64,000 nucleotides of DNA, from assembly GCA_050946375.1 (NCBI GenBank), contig JBMNUT010000009.1, forward strand, positions 1 through 64,000. Reading direction: 5' to 3'. Of this stretch, positions 1-7,119 are shown one piece after another. Numbering within the stretch: the first letter of the stretch is position 1; every line of letters starts with the position of its first letter. Position numbers and translations under genes: made by a program. Origin of the DNA: UBA1794 sp050946375. Its GTDB lineage: Bacteria; Bacteroidota; Bacteroidia; Bacteroidales; Bacteroidaceae. The notes below the pieces were generated by a model, which saw nothing but the letters and a program-made list of their open reading frames with translations, was not told the origin of the DNA and did not search any database.

Positions 1-484
1 TCAGTTTGCCTTCCAGTCCGGTGAAAGGGCCGTGGATGACGCGTACCTTACTGCCCGGGCGGGCATCGGCTTCCACGGAATCCAGGTAGATGGTGCCCGT
101 GTAGTTCGGGTCGCACACGGCGCGGAACTCGGTCATTGCCGAGTCGGGAATTTCTGCCGGAGCGCTCCCGTCGGCCTTTTTCAGCGGTTGGAATGGAACG
201 GGGGAAGCCGTCAGCAGGCGGTTCAGTTCGCGGGTCTGAAACGTTTTCTTCAGGAAAACAAGATTGTGCACGGCGGGAACCTGTACGCGGTGCGGTTTCC
301 CTTCGCCGTTCGGGCGTTCGGCATAGCGCATCGGGATGAAGCTGTGCAGTCCTTCGCCCGTGAGGTATTCGCCAAGGACTTCTTCCTTACAATAGAAGGT
401 GCGCAGGGCGTACCATGTGGCGGAGGCGGGTTGTCCCGAAGGGACGGTAGCTTCCGAGGATGGGTCGGTATGGGTCGGGAACAT
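1..484 (-). CDS. upxY: UpxY-family transcription antiterminator (partial, 3' end off window)
   Basis: Specialised NusG/RfaH-like protein that lets RNA polymerase read through long capsular polysaccharide operons. 161 residues are visible from ATG at 484; an in-frame stop lies just upstream and no other ATG fits. The NusG N-terminal domain starts at ATWYALRTFYCKEEV (about residue 23) and a KOW-type stretch, KVRVIHGPFTGLEGK, sits at the truncated end, so only a few residues are missing. UpxY genes normally open a polysaccharide locus, so the operon presumably continues beyond position 1. No TAnnTTTG promoter pointing at this gene was found between 485 and 1000; the only good one points away and lies between inverted repeats. 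Confidence 0.88.
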   Translation of the reverse strand, partial: MFPTHTDPSSEATVPSGQPASATWYALRTFYCKEEVLGEYLTGEGLHSFIPMRYAERPNGEGKPHRVQVPAVHNLVFLKKTFQTRELNRLLTASPVPFQPLKKADGSAPAEIPDSAMTEFRAVCDPNYTGTIYLDSVEADARPGSKVRVIHGPFTGLEGKL

Positions 485-618
485 ACGGCGGATGACCTTG
501 GTTATTTAAAGAAATCTTTTCAGGACAGTCTCTCTTCTCCTCTTCCAGAGCCACAAAACGGCTGTGGAAAAGGCCAAAGGAAACAGGCCGGAAAGGGTCT
601 GGCAGAGACGGTAGAACT

Positions 619-854
619 CTATATAATAATGAGTAATCAAAAGTGCACCTATCCTATTATCTTACAGCGTTTTAATAAGAATACAGAGGAAAGGTTTGTT
701 ATGAGTAAAATGAAAGTAGGAAGGGGTAAAGAGGAATACCCGAAAGGCGCAATTTTAAGGGCCAAATCCTTGTGTGTCATTATTATTTACACTACATTTG
801 CAACCGATTTGGTACTGCGATCAGACACTCTGTGGGTTACTCACTCTTATATAG
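619..854. repeat. Invertible-promoter segment bounded by 20-bp inverted repeats
   Basis: The repeat at 619-638 matches the reverse complement of 835-854 at 17 of 20 positions (CTATATAATAATGAGTAATC against CTATATAAGAGTGAGTAACC). The octamer ATGAGTAA occurs three times on + (629, 701, 856), and TTACTCA/TGAGTAA forms a small palindrome at 837-863. The enclosed ~196 bp holds one good promoter, on +, pointing away from upxY. Flipping about the repeats would put its -7 element at about 673-680 on -, roughly 190 bases before the upxY start. This is the arrangement known for phase-variable capsule promoters of Bacteroides. Confidence 0.75.
770..800 (+). promoter_or_regulatory. Promoter inside the invertible segment, OFF orientation for upxY
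   Basis: TTG at 770-772, 20-base spacer, TACATTTG at 793-800: a full match to TAnnTTTG. It reads right, toward the terminator at 1022-1071, with no gene between, so in this orientation it appears to make only a short untranslated RNA. Confidence 0.7.
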
Positions 855-1021
855 TATGAGTAATTTCAAACCAAAAAATCCACTGTTTTACTGATAAACA
901 AACCTCAAAAGAACGATAAGTAAACCTCGTTTTATTGATGAGCGCAACTACTACACATCATTTCATCAGCACAGTCAAAAAGATACCCTTATGCCTCACA
1001 TAATAAAGGGCAGCGCTATAC

Positions 1022-1071
1022 AACTAAAAAGCCGGAAACCATTCAAAGGAACAGTTCCCGGCTTTTTAGTT
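1022..1071. terminator. Bidirectional hairpin terminator
   Basis: Perfect 14-bp stem, AACTAAAAAGCCGG with CCGGCTTTTTAGTT, giving a U-run inside the stem on both strands. It ends the symporter transcript coming from the right and would end any transcript from the invertible promoter. Confidence 0.8.
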
Positions 1072-1126
1072 ACCAGTCTGCACTTTCCAAAGTGCGTAAC
1101 AAATCTTTTGCAGCAAAAGCCCGACC

Positions 1127-1996
1127 TCAATCGGCAACTACGGCAGACATCTTCGGCAAAAGCTTAAGGTACGACAGCAAAATAACGTTCATCAACAGAG
1201 CATAAATAATGGCCGGAATAGCCATTACCTCATTATTAAAGATAAACGGACTACCCGCCATTGCGATTGCCTGAGCGGCATTCTGCATACCAATCTCAAT
1301 CACAATCGTACGCCGCTGCGGCCCTCTAAGACGGGCCATCCGCGTCATCAGCCATCCACCACCCATGGCCAAAAGAATGAGTGCCCCTACGGAAAATCCC
1401 AACAGCGTAAAGTTATGAATGATTGCCTCGTAATGCTGAACGAAAAACACCGCCGCAAGCAACATCAAGGCCGGGAACGACAAACGGCCCAATACGGCAT
1501 GAGCCGACATTGCCTGCTTAGGGAAAAAGACCCGCATGAGCCACCCGCACACCATAGGCAAGAACATCAGCAATAAATTCTGCACCATAAGCTGGCCTAC
1601 AGGCAAGTGAATTTCCACATCCGAATAGAGGGAAACGTAGTGCGTAACCATGGAAATCGCCACCGGGATCGTAAACAACGTAATCACACTGCTCAATGCA
1701 GTCAGCATGACCGAAAGCGCCACATCGCCTTTGGCCAGCATGGAAAAGACATTAGACGAGCTACCGCCCGGACAACAGGCTATCAACATCAACCCGATGA
1801 AGAAGACCGGAGGCAAATGAAACCAGCATCCAATGACGAAAGCCAGCAAAGGAAGCAGCAACAACTGCCCGACCAAACCGACCAAAACCGGCAGCGGACG
1901 CTTCAAAACCCGCAGAAACGAAGCTCCATCCAGCTCCATTCCCAGCTGAAACATCAATAAAATAAGAATAGGCAGTACAATCCAAATCGTATTCAT
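1127..1996 (-). CDS. Bile acid:sodium symporter (BASS) family transporter
   Basis: Multi-span inner-membrane transporter of 289 residues, typical family length. It carries the family signature CPGGSSSN (residues 75-82) and a second conserved segment, EIGMQNAAQA, near residue 235; these match the two cation-binding crossover regions of the family. About nine or ten hydrophobic segments cover the chain. Bacterial members carry bile acids, pantoate (PanS) or other organic anions, so the substrate is not fixed by sequence. A choloylglycine hydrolase gene lies 1.6 kb away on the same strand with galE between; this hints at bile acids but is not proof. Confidence 0.82.
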   Translation of the reverse strand: MNTIWIVLPILILLMFQLGMELDGASFLRVLKRPLPVLVGLVGQLLLLPLLAFVIGCWFHLPPVFFIGLMLIACCPGGSSSNVFSMLAKGDVALSVMLTALSSVITLFTIPVAISMVTHYVSLYSDVEIHLPVGQLMVQNLLLMFLPMVCGWLMRVFFPKQAMSAHAVLGRLSFPALMLLAAVFFVQHYEAIIHNFTLLGFSVGALILLAMGGGWLMTRMARLRGPQRRTIVIEIGMQNAAQAIAMAGSPFIFNNEVMAIPAIIYALLMNVILLSYLKLLPKMSAVVAD

Positions 1997-2103
1997 CCCA
2001 AGTACATCAGTATTTAAAGTTCATATTTTCCCGCCCCAGAGCATGGACAGCCGACAACATAGTCTGCAACGTTCTTCCAGGGCATCTTCCGCATTTCGGC
2101 CGG

Positions 2104-2111
2104 CAAAGGTA
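2104..2111 (-). promoter_or_regulatory. -7 promoter element for the symporter gene
   Basis: CAAAGGTA on +, i.e. TACCTTTG on -, about 108 bases before the start codon. I did not find a clear -33 partner. Confidence 0.4.
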
Positions 2112-2147
2112 AAAAAATACCGGGAAACTATTCACATAGATTCCCGG
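2111..2147 (-). terminator. Terminator after galE
   Basis: CCGGGAA/TTCCCGG stem (2120-2126 with 2141-2147) followed on - by a run of seven T. Confidence 0.65.
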
Positions 2148-2338
2148 TCACAACACAAACACAAAATAAAACACGACAAAACTACTATGCGATGAAGCGT
2201 CTATACCTAAAAGAAGTATAAGTTAGTCCCTCGCGATATTCCCATATCACTCGCGGATTCAGGCTTCAACGCAACAATAGAACTTATTTATTCCGTTTTT
2301 ATTGCCCCATGTCGGCAAAAAAACGTTAAACCATTGCT

Positions 2339-3373
2339 TTATTGTATGCCGTCTTCGCGCAATTTGCACTGCCAAGCCCATGCCGAGCGCAAAATGTCTT
2401 CCAACGGAGTCTCTGCCTTCCAGCCCAATTCTTCATTGGCTTTCTTCGGGTCGGCCCATACTTTCTCGATATCACCAGCACGACGCGGTCCAATCTTATA
2501 GTTCAGTTTCACGCCGGTAGCCTTCTCGAACGTATGAATCAGCTCCAATACGGAAACGCCTTTACCCGTACCGATATTGAAGACCTCCACTTTCTCTTTC
2601 TGCTTGTCGGAAAGGATGCGGTCCATAGCGGTTACGTGTGCCTTGGCCAGGTCAACGACATAAATATAGTCGCGGATGCACGAGCCGTCGGGCGTTGCGT
2701 AGTCATCGCCAAAGACGGTCAGCATCGGGCGAATACCGATAGCCGTCTGCGTGAGATAAGGAACGAGGTTCTGGGGCACGCCGTTCGGCATTTCGCCGAT
2801 ATAGGCCGTGGGATGTGCGCCGATGGGGTTGAAGTAACGCAGCAGAATAGCACTGACAGGCATACCGCTTGCTACCGTGTCGCGGATGATTTCCTCATTG
2901 ATCTGCTTCGTATTCCCATAGGGCGAAAGGGCCGGCTTGATGGGCGATTCTTCCGTTACGGGCGGGCAGTCGGGCTCGCCATATACCGTGCACGAAGAAG
3001 AGAAGATGATACCTTTCACGTCATACTTGGGCATCAGCTCCAGCACGTTGATGAGCGAAAGAATATTGTTGCGGTAGTACATCAGCGGCTTTTGCACCGA
3101 TTCGCCTACTGCCTTGCTGGCTGCAAAGTGAATGACGCCTTTAATTCCGGGATATTTCGCAAGCACACCTTCCAAAGCGGCCTTGTCGCAGCAGTCAACC
3201 TCTTCGAAAGCGGGACGGACTCCCGTAATTTTCTCGATATTGTCTACCATTATCGCACTGGAATTGGAGAGGTTATCCACAATAACGACTTCATATCCAC
3301 TATTTTGCAGCTCGACCACGGTATGCGAGCCGATAAACCCGGTTCCACCGGTCACTAAGATTTTTTCTTTCAT
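2339..3373 (-). CDS. galE: UDP-glucose 4-epimerase
   Basis: Interconverts UDP-glucose and UDP-galactose (Leloir pathway and glycan precursor supply), cytoplasmic, NAD-dependent. The 344 residues match GalE length. The Rossmann motif GGTGFIG spans residues 9-15 (start MKEKILVTGGTG), the catalytic Ser lies in FSSSCTVYG (about 125-132) and the catalytic YxxxK is Y152-K156 (YGNTK). The frame stays open 14 codons upstream, but ATG at 3373 gives the normal N-terminus. A TATATTTG element (- strand, 3413-3420) lies 40 bases upstream. Monocistronic, with its own terminator. Confidence 0.96.
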   Translation of the reverse strand: MKEKILVTGGTGFIGSHTVVELQNSGYEVVIVDNLSNSSAIMVDNIEKITGVRPAFEEVDCCDKAALEGVLAKYPGIKGVIHFAASKAVGESVQKPLMYYRNNILSLINVLELMPKYDVKGIIFSSSCTVYGEPDCPPVTEESPIKPALSPYGNTKQINEEIIRDTVASGMPVSAILLRYFNPIGAHPTAYIGEMPNGVPQNLVPYLTQTAIGIRPMLTVFGDDYATPDGSCIRDYIYVVDLAKAHVTAMDRILSDKQKEKVEVFNIGTGKGVSVLELIHTFEKATGVKLNYKIGPRRAGDIEKVWADPKKANEELGWKAETPLEDILRSAWAWQCKLREDGIQ

Positions 3374-3412
3374 AGGTACTGATAATAAATTTGTCGTTCG
3401 GTTTCTTTTGCG

Positions 3413-3420
3413 CAAATATA
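3413..3420 (-). promoter_or_regulatory. -7 promoter element for galE
   Basis: CAAATATA on + (TATATTTG on -), 40 bases before the galE ATG. No clear -33 element at the expected distance. Confidence 0.4.
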
Positions 3421-3478
3421 CAAAAGAATCCGAAAAGCGCCCCTTTTATTCTCAAATTTCGGCAAAGTGAAATAAAGA

Positions 3479-3513
3479 AAGGCGCATAACCTTATTATAA
3501 TAAGTCATGCGCC
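3479..3513 (-). terminator. Terminator after the bile salt hydrolase family gene
   Basis: Long stem starting GGCGCAT and closing ATGCGCC around a TTATTATAATAA core; on - it is followed by a T-rich run. Confidence 0.6.
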
Positions 3514-3584
3514 CTTCGGGCATTAGCGGCATGGCTTTCCGGAAAAAGCCGCAAGACTTTTCCCAAAAAGATGCTAAGGAAATT

Positions 3585-4676
3585 TCAATCCACCTCTATC
3601 GGCAGAATCGGCTGGCGCTTCACCTCATCGAGCGGGCAGGCCTGATACTTCACACGGCCAAAGTCGATTTTCTTCAGGTCGATGCTGCGGATGGCGCTGT
3701 TATACATGCTCCGGTAGTAAATCACACGGTTTTTGATGTCCGTGGCCGAAGTCCACTGCGTAGCGCTCGGTATGGAAGACGGAATTTTGCCAATCGGATA
3801 TTCCACTCCCACGGGGATATCAAAATTATTAAGCAGCTGGAAGCACTGCAACACGGTCTCTTCCGCCGTATTCTGCTGCGGCGCGGTAGCTTGGTAGAAA
3901 GCCGCGCGTACAAAGCGGGAAGGCGGCGTCACGTCGCCCGGCAGACCCAGCATGCCGCTCCCCGCCCCAAACGGCGCCAGCGTCAAGTCGCCCAAAGAGT
4001 GCGCCTCGGCGCCGCCGGAATAGAGATTGACATAATTGTTCAGGTTCGTCAGCTGCCACTCGAATCCCGGCGAGTTCGTCAACACACCCAGGCGGTTTTC
4101 GTAGAACTTGAGCACGCCACCGTCCACAATCTCCAGCACCAGCTGCCGCCCGCTCAAGTCCGCTATGCGCCAATGCACCGTGGAAGAACGCGGATCAATG
4201 CCCACTACGTGTACGCCCTGCAAGGCTTCGCGGGCTTCATCTACCGTAGCGCACGAAGACAGTAGGTAGGAGACCAACTGGAAGTCGGAGATTGTAGCAT
4301 CTTTCTTCGCGGAATCATACGTTTCATAGCCTCCGTATCCCGGAAAATAGAACAATCCCGCCGAAAGTCCCGCTTCATTCAGGCCTTCCACCACAAATTC
4401 TTTCTGCTCCACGGACAGTCCTACGTAACCGTAGCGCGCCTCAAACTCCATACCGCCTGCCGCTCCGCCGGGAAGCATGGAGCTCTGTACATATCCCCGC
4501 GGCACGACCACATAGCGGCTATCCAGTTCGCTGCCGCCCCACTCGATCGTCCGTGCCAGGACGCAAGCACTATCCTTGGAAACCAAGGTGATTCCGGTAC
4601 AAGCCGACGCATCGACCGAAGCGAGCGCCGCCACTCCCATGCACCCCAACAGGGCCATCCATTTCTTTGTCTTCAT
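3585..4676 (-). CDS. Choloylglycine hydrolase family protein (bile salt hydrolase / penicillin V acylase)
   Basis: Ntn-hydrolase that cleaves linear amides; bile salt hydrolases release glycine or taurine from conjugated bile acids. 363 residues with a signal peptide ending SVDASA, so cleavage exposes the nucleophile Cys26 (CTGITL), as required by this family. Arg42 (ARTIEWGG) sits exactly where the conserved Arg18 is expected; position 45 is Glu where Lactobacillus/Clostridium enzymes have Asp, as I recall for Bacteroides enzymes. Asn-rich LTNSPGFEWQLTNLNNY and PSRFVR supply the expected later active-site residues. Likely periplasmic. Whether it prefers bile salts or penicillin V cannot be read off. 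Confidence 0.9.
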   Translation of the reverse strand: MKTKKWMALLGCMGVAALASVDASACTGITLVSKDSACVLARTIEWGGSELDSRYVVVPRGYVQSSMLPGGAAGGMEFEARYGYVGLSVEQKEFVVEGLNEAGLSAGLFYFPGYGGYETYDSAKKDATISDFQLVSYLLSSCATVDEAREALQGVHVVGIDPRSSTVHWRIADLSGRQLVLEIVDGGVLKFYENRLGVLTNSPGFEWQLTNLNNYVNLYSGGAEAHSLGDLTLAPFGAGSGMLGLPGDVTPPSRFVRAAFYQATAPQQNTAEETVLQCFQLLNNFDIPVGVEYPIGKIPSSIPSATQWTSATDIKNRVIYYRSMYNSAIRSIDLKKIDFGRVKYQACPLDEVKRQPILPIEVD

Positions 4677-4747
4677 AATTACAGGATTTTAGTATAAGGA
4701 AAACAGAAAAAAGCGCAGGGACTTTACGAGAAAAGCCCTGCCCCTTT

Positions 4748-5782
4748 TCAACGATTCACTTGTATGATTTGTCCGCCCCGCACGGTGCTTACCACATAGC
4801 GGCCGGGCAAAAGCTCCGGAGTGCAGGCGTATTCGTCGGTTTCCACCCGATAGGTAGCCACAAGTACCCCGGATAACGAATAAACGGCCACATCAGTTCC
4901 CGCCAGGCCCTTCAAGTTCAGGACGCCGCCGGCATAGGAAACGCACGCCGAGAGGTCGCTGTCTGCCTCCACCGCCGTCACTCCCGTGAGCGAGGGCATC
5001 GCAATTTCCAGATTGTCCATGCAGAAATAGGTAGGAGTATTGATGCCCCAAGCACCGACATCGGTCGACTGAAGCTCAAACGTCATGCTGTCGACAACGC
5101 CCAGCGGAGTCAAATCCACATAAGTCCAGTCGCGCACCACATAGTCCTCGTCGGAATTCTCCGCCCGGTAGTCGGCCAGATAGAAAACCACCGTGTCTTC
5201 CACCGCCTGCTGCTCCAGATAACCACGCACCACGAGGCGGAACCAGTCGGGATCGGTGCCGTCCGCACCGCCGAACTTCTTGGCCACGGCGTCGCCCTGC
5301 AGCATGGAAAGCGCCGCATAGGTAGCATTCGTGACATAAGCCCCTTGGGGAGCGAAGCGCATGCCTCCCGCCCTCGTCAGCGTAGGCATCGTGTAAGCGC
5401 TGTAATAACTGATGAGATAAGTATCGTCGCCATAGCCCGAACCGGTGAAAGCACTCAGGTTCAGATAACCGGGCGTCGTGACATCCGTGCAGTTGGAATA
5501 GGTGAAACCGCCGCTAAAGCCGGGTGCATAGTCGGCCCAATAGTGCGAGAATTCATAACCATCGGCCTCCAATATCGTTTTGTAGTTATATCCGTCCAGG
5601 TGCGAGGCGTCGGAAGAGATGTAAAACGTATCGGGCTCTGCCAAAACGCCCCCGAAATCCAGAACTTCCGTAGCCCATTCGTCGGAATTCTCCTGCGCCC
5701 AGGCGCCTGCCGGAGCTGCCGACATGAATAAAGCCGCACATCCTGCGGCAAATAAGTACTTAGCAATGTAATGTTTCTCCAT
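4748..5782 (-). CDS. DUF4465 exported protein with T9SS-like C-terminal domain
   Basis: 344 residues. An N-terminal signal peptide ends near AGAWAQ (about 30), then a DUF4465 domain with hallmark stretches GGFTYSNCTD, WTYVDLTPLG and NTPTYFCMDNLEI. The last ~75 residues form a small beta domain (VYSLSGVLVATYR ... LPGRYVVSTVRGG) like type IX secretion sorting domains, so the protein is probably secreted or surface-bound. DUF4465 proteins often lie in cobamide/iron surface uptake loci, but no TonB-dependent receptor is nearby. Function unknown. Confidence 0.82.
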   Translation of the reverse strand: MEKHYIAKYLFAAGCAALFMSAAPAGAWAQENSDEWATEVLDFGGVLAEPDTFYISSDASHLDGYNYKTILEADGYEFSHYWADYAPGFSGGFTYSNCTDVTTPGYLNLSAFTGSGYGDDTYLISYYSAYTMPTLTRAGGMRFAPQGAYVTNATYAALSMLQGDAVAKKFGGADGTDPDWFRLVVRGYLEQQAVEDTVVFYLADYRAENSDEDYVVRDWTYVDLTPLGVVDSMTFELQSTDVGAWGINTPTYFCMDNLEIAMPSLTGVTAVEADSDLSACVSYAGGVLNLKGLAGTDVAVYSLSGVLVATYRVETDEYACTPELLPGRYVVSTVRGGQIIQVNR

Positions 5783-5817
5783 ACAAAGTGTTTTTTAATA
5801 AGATTAGCAAGATGGCA

Positions 5818-5825
5818 CAAATATA
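5818..5825 (-). promoter_or_regulatory. -7 promoter element for the DUF4465 gene
   Basis: CAAATATA on + (TATATTTG on -), 36 bases before the start codon. Confidence 0.35.
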
Positions 5826-5944
5826 GGGAGAAATTCCTGAACCGGCATGCTTAATGCTCAAATAATGTTACATATTACATTTTATCGGTAACGCTAAATA
5901 CTGCAAAACAGGCGTTTTAGACCATTTCATCTGTAAAAACCGCA

Positions 5945-5975
5945 TTGGTTATTAAGTTAATTCGTTGTACCTTTA
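5945..5975 (+). promoter_or_regulatory. Promoter of the small winged-helix gene
   Basis: TTGG at 5945-5948, 19-base spacer, TACCTTTA at 5968-5975 (one base from consensus), about 20 bases of leader to the ATG at 6005. Confidence 0.5.
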
Positions 5976-6004
5976 CAGCGTAAAAAACAAAAGGGACAAG
6001 AACT

Positions 6005-6211
6005 ATGAAAATCGACATGAAATCAATTGCAAAGAACAGCGAGGAAATCTATTCCATCATCTGTAAGAAGAAACAAATCCTCTTCTCCGAATTAGCGCAA
6101 CAGAGTATGCTTGGCGATACCAACTTGTGTCTTTCCATCAGTTGGCTAATCCAGCACAATAAAATCAAGCAGAACAGCAGAGGCGGAACGGTGTACTATA
6201 CGCTGGCCTGA
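6005..6211 (+). CDS. Small winged helix-turn-helix protein (DUF2582-like)
   Basis: 68 residues, one compact winged-helix domain: EEIYSIICKKKQILFSELAQ (helices 1-2), a recognition-helix region around LCLSISWLIQHNKI and a short wing, NSRGGTVYYTL. No sensor domain. Such standalone domains are common in Bacteroidales and their targets are unknown. A second in-frame ATG at codon 5 is also possible. It stands alone between oppositely oriented genes. Confidence 0.75.
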   Translation: MKIDMKSIAKNSEEIYSIICKKKQILFSELAQQSMLGDTNLCLSISWLIQHNKIKQNSRGGTVYYTLA

Positions 6212-6244
6212 CCTCCCGCCTGCTACGGAATAAATCCTACTGTA

Positions 6245-7090
6245 TCAGAATTCGATGGGACAGTCTTCCCACCGCCCTCCGTGTAATTCGCGCACACTCC
6301 GGTAACCCGCCGAGTACAACGCCTGCAATGCCTCCTCCCGGGAGGCATTGATGCGTTCGGGATAATGGGCATCTGAATTGACGACCACCGGGATGTTTCG
6401 CCGCAAGAGTTCGGGAAACCACTCGACAGCGGGGAAGAAATGGCCGTCTTCCTTATATTTCTTGGTATTTACCTCCAGCATCACTCCGCTGCAGGAAGCC
6501 ACTTTGTCCAGAAAGTCTGTCCGCATTTGCCTGTACCAGGCTTCTTCCGTGATGCCCGGCCTGCAATATTCGGCACGGGAGTCCAGCTTGTCGCAATGAC
6601 CCAGTATGTCAAACCCGCCCAAGTCCAGCATCCGCTGCTGAGTGGCGTAATAGGCCCGGGCCACGGCCTCGAGGTCACTACCGAAATGCTGCTGCATCCT
6701 GTCGCGAAACGTAGCCTTGTCGCAATCAATCTCTACCGGGTTTCCGGCCTCATCCTTCAAGATGTGGAGCGAAGCGATGCGGTAATCCAGCGGAAGTTCC
6801 CGGAAATAGGGAATTGAGGGGTTATATGTCTCGTCGAGATAGTCTATTTCAAGTCCGATATACAGCTCTATCTGCGCGCCGTAGCGCTCCTTCAGGCGAG
6901 CGAACTCTGCCAGATAGGCCGGAACGTCGGCCTTCTCCATCGTCCAGCGCGTGGAATAAGGCAGCGGGGCATGGGAAGATATGCCATAGGTCGTGAAGCC
7001 CTGGCGAATAGCTTCGCATACGAAGTCCTCCATCGGCGCATGCCCGTCGCAAAATGAACAATGACTGTGATAATTCGTGCGGTTCCCCAT
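6245..7090 (-). CDS. PHP-domain histidinol-phosphatase (HisK/HisJ type)
   Basis: 281 residues. The polymerase-and-histidinol-phosphatase metal site is visible: NYHSHCSFCDGHAPMEDFV (His8, His10), GISSHAPLP, IGLEIDY, DILGHCDK and VNSDAHYPE, in family order. Members dephosphorylate histidinol phosphate in histidine synthesis, though some act on other phosphoesters. It ends 30 bases after the ABC-F gene, so the two may share a transcript. No other histidine genes are in the window. Confidence 0.87.
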   Translation of the reverse strand: MGNRTNYHSHCSFCDGHAPMEDFVCEAIRQGFTTYGISSHAPLPYSTRWTMEKADVPAYLAEFARLKERYGAQIELYIGLEIDYLDETYNPSIPYFRELPLDYRIASLHILKDEAGNPVEIDCDKATFRDRMQQHFGSDLEAVARAYYATQQRMLDLGGFDILGHCDKLDSRAEYCRPGITEEAWYRQMRTDFLDKVASCSGVMLEVNTKKYKEDGHFFPAVEWFPELLRRNIPVVVNSDAHYPERINASREEALQALYSAGYRSVRELHGGRWEDCPIEF

Positions 7091-7119
7091 TTTTCAAATA
7101 CCTCCTTCTTCCGAGACGT

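Larger units (their letters stand above)
485..1126. other. Gene-free region: upxY leader, invertible segment, terminator
   Basis: No credible gene. From left to right: the presumed upxY 5' leader (485-618), the invertible segment (619-854), an AT-rich stretch without recognisable features (855-1021) and a strong terminator hairpin. Open frames here have no family resemblance. Confidence 0.6.
1997..2338. other. Gene-free spacer between galE and the symporter gene
   Basis: Holds the galE terminator (2111-2147) and a -7 element for the symporter gene (2104-2111). Nothing else recognisable. Confidence 0.5.

Noticed and set aside
32..859. Long open frame on + across the left edge and the invertible segment.
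   Set aside because: It is antisense to upxY for its first half and then runs through the inverted-repeat segment; the translation has no family resemblance.
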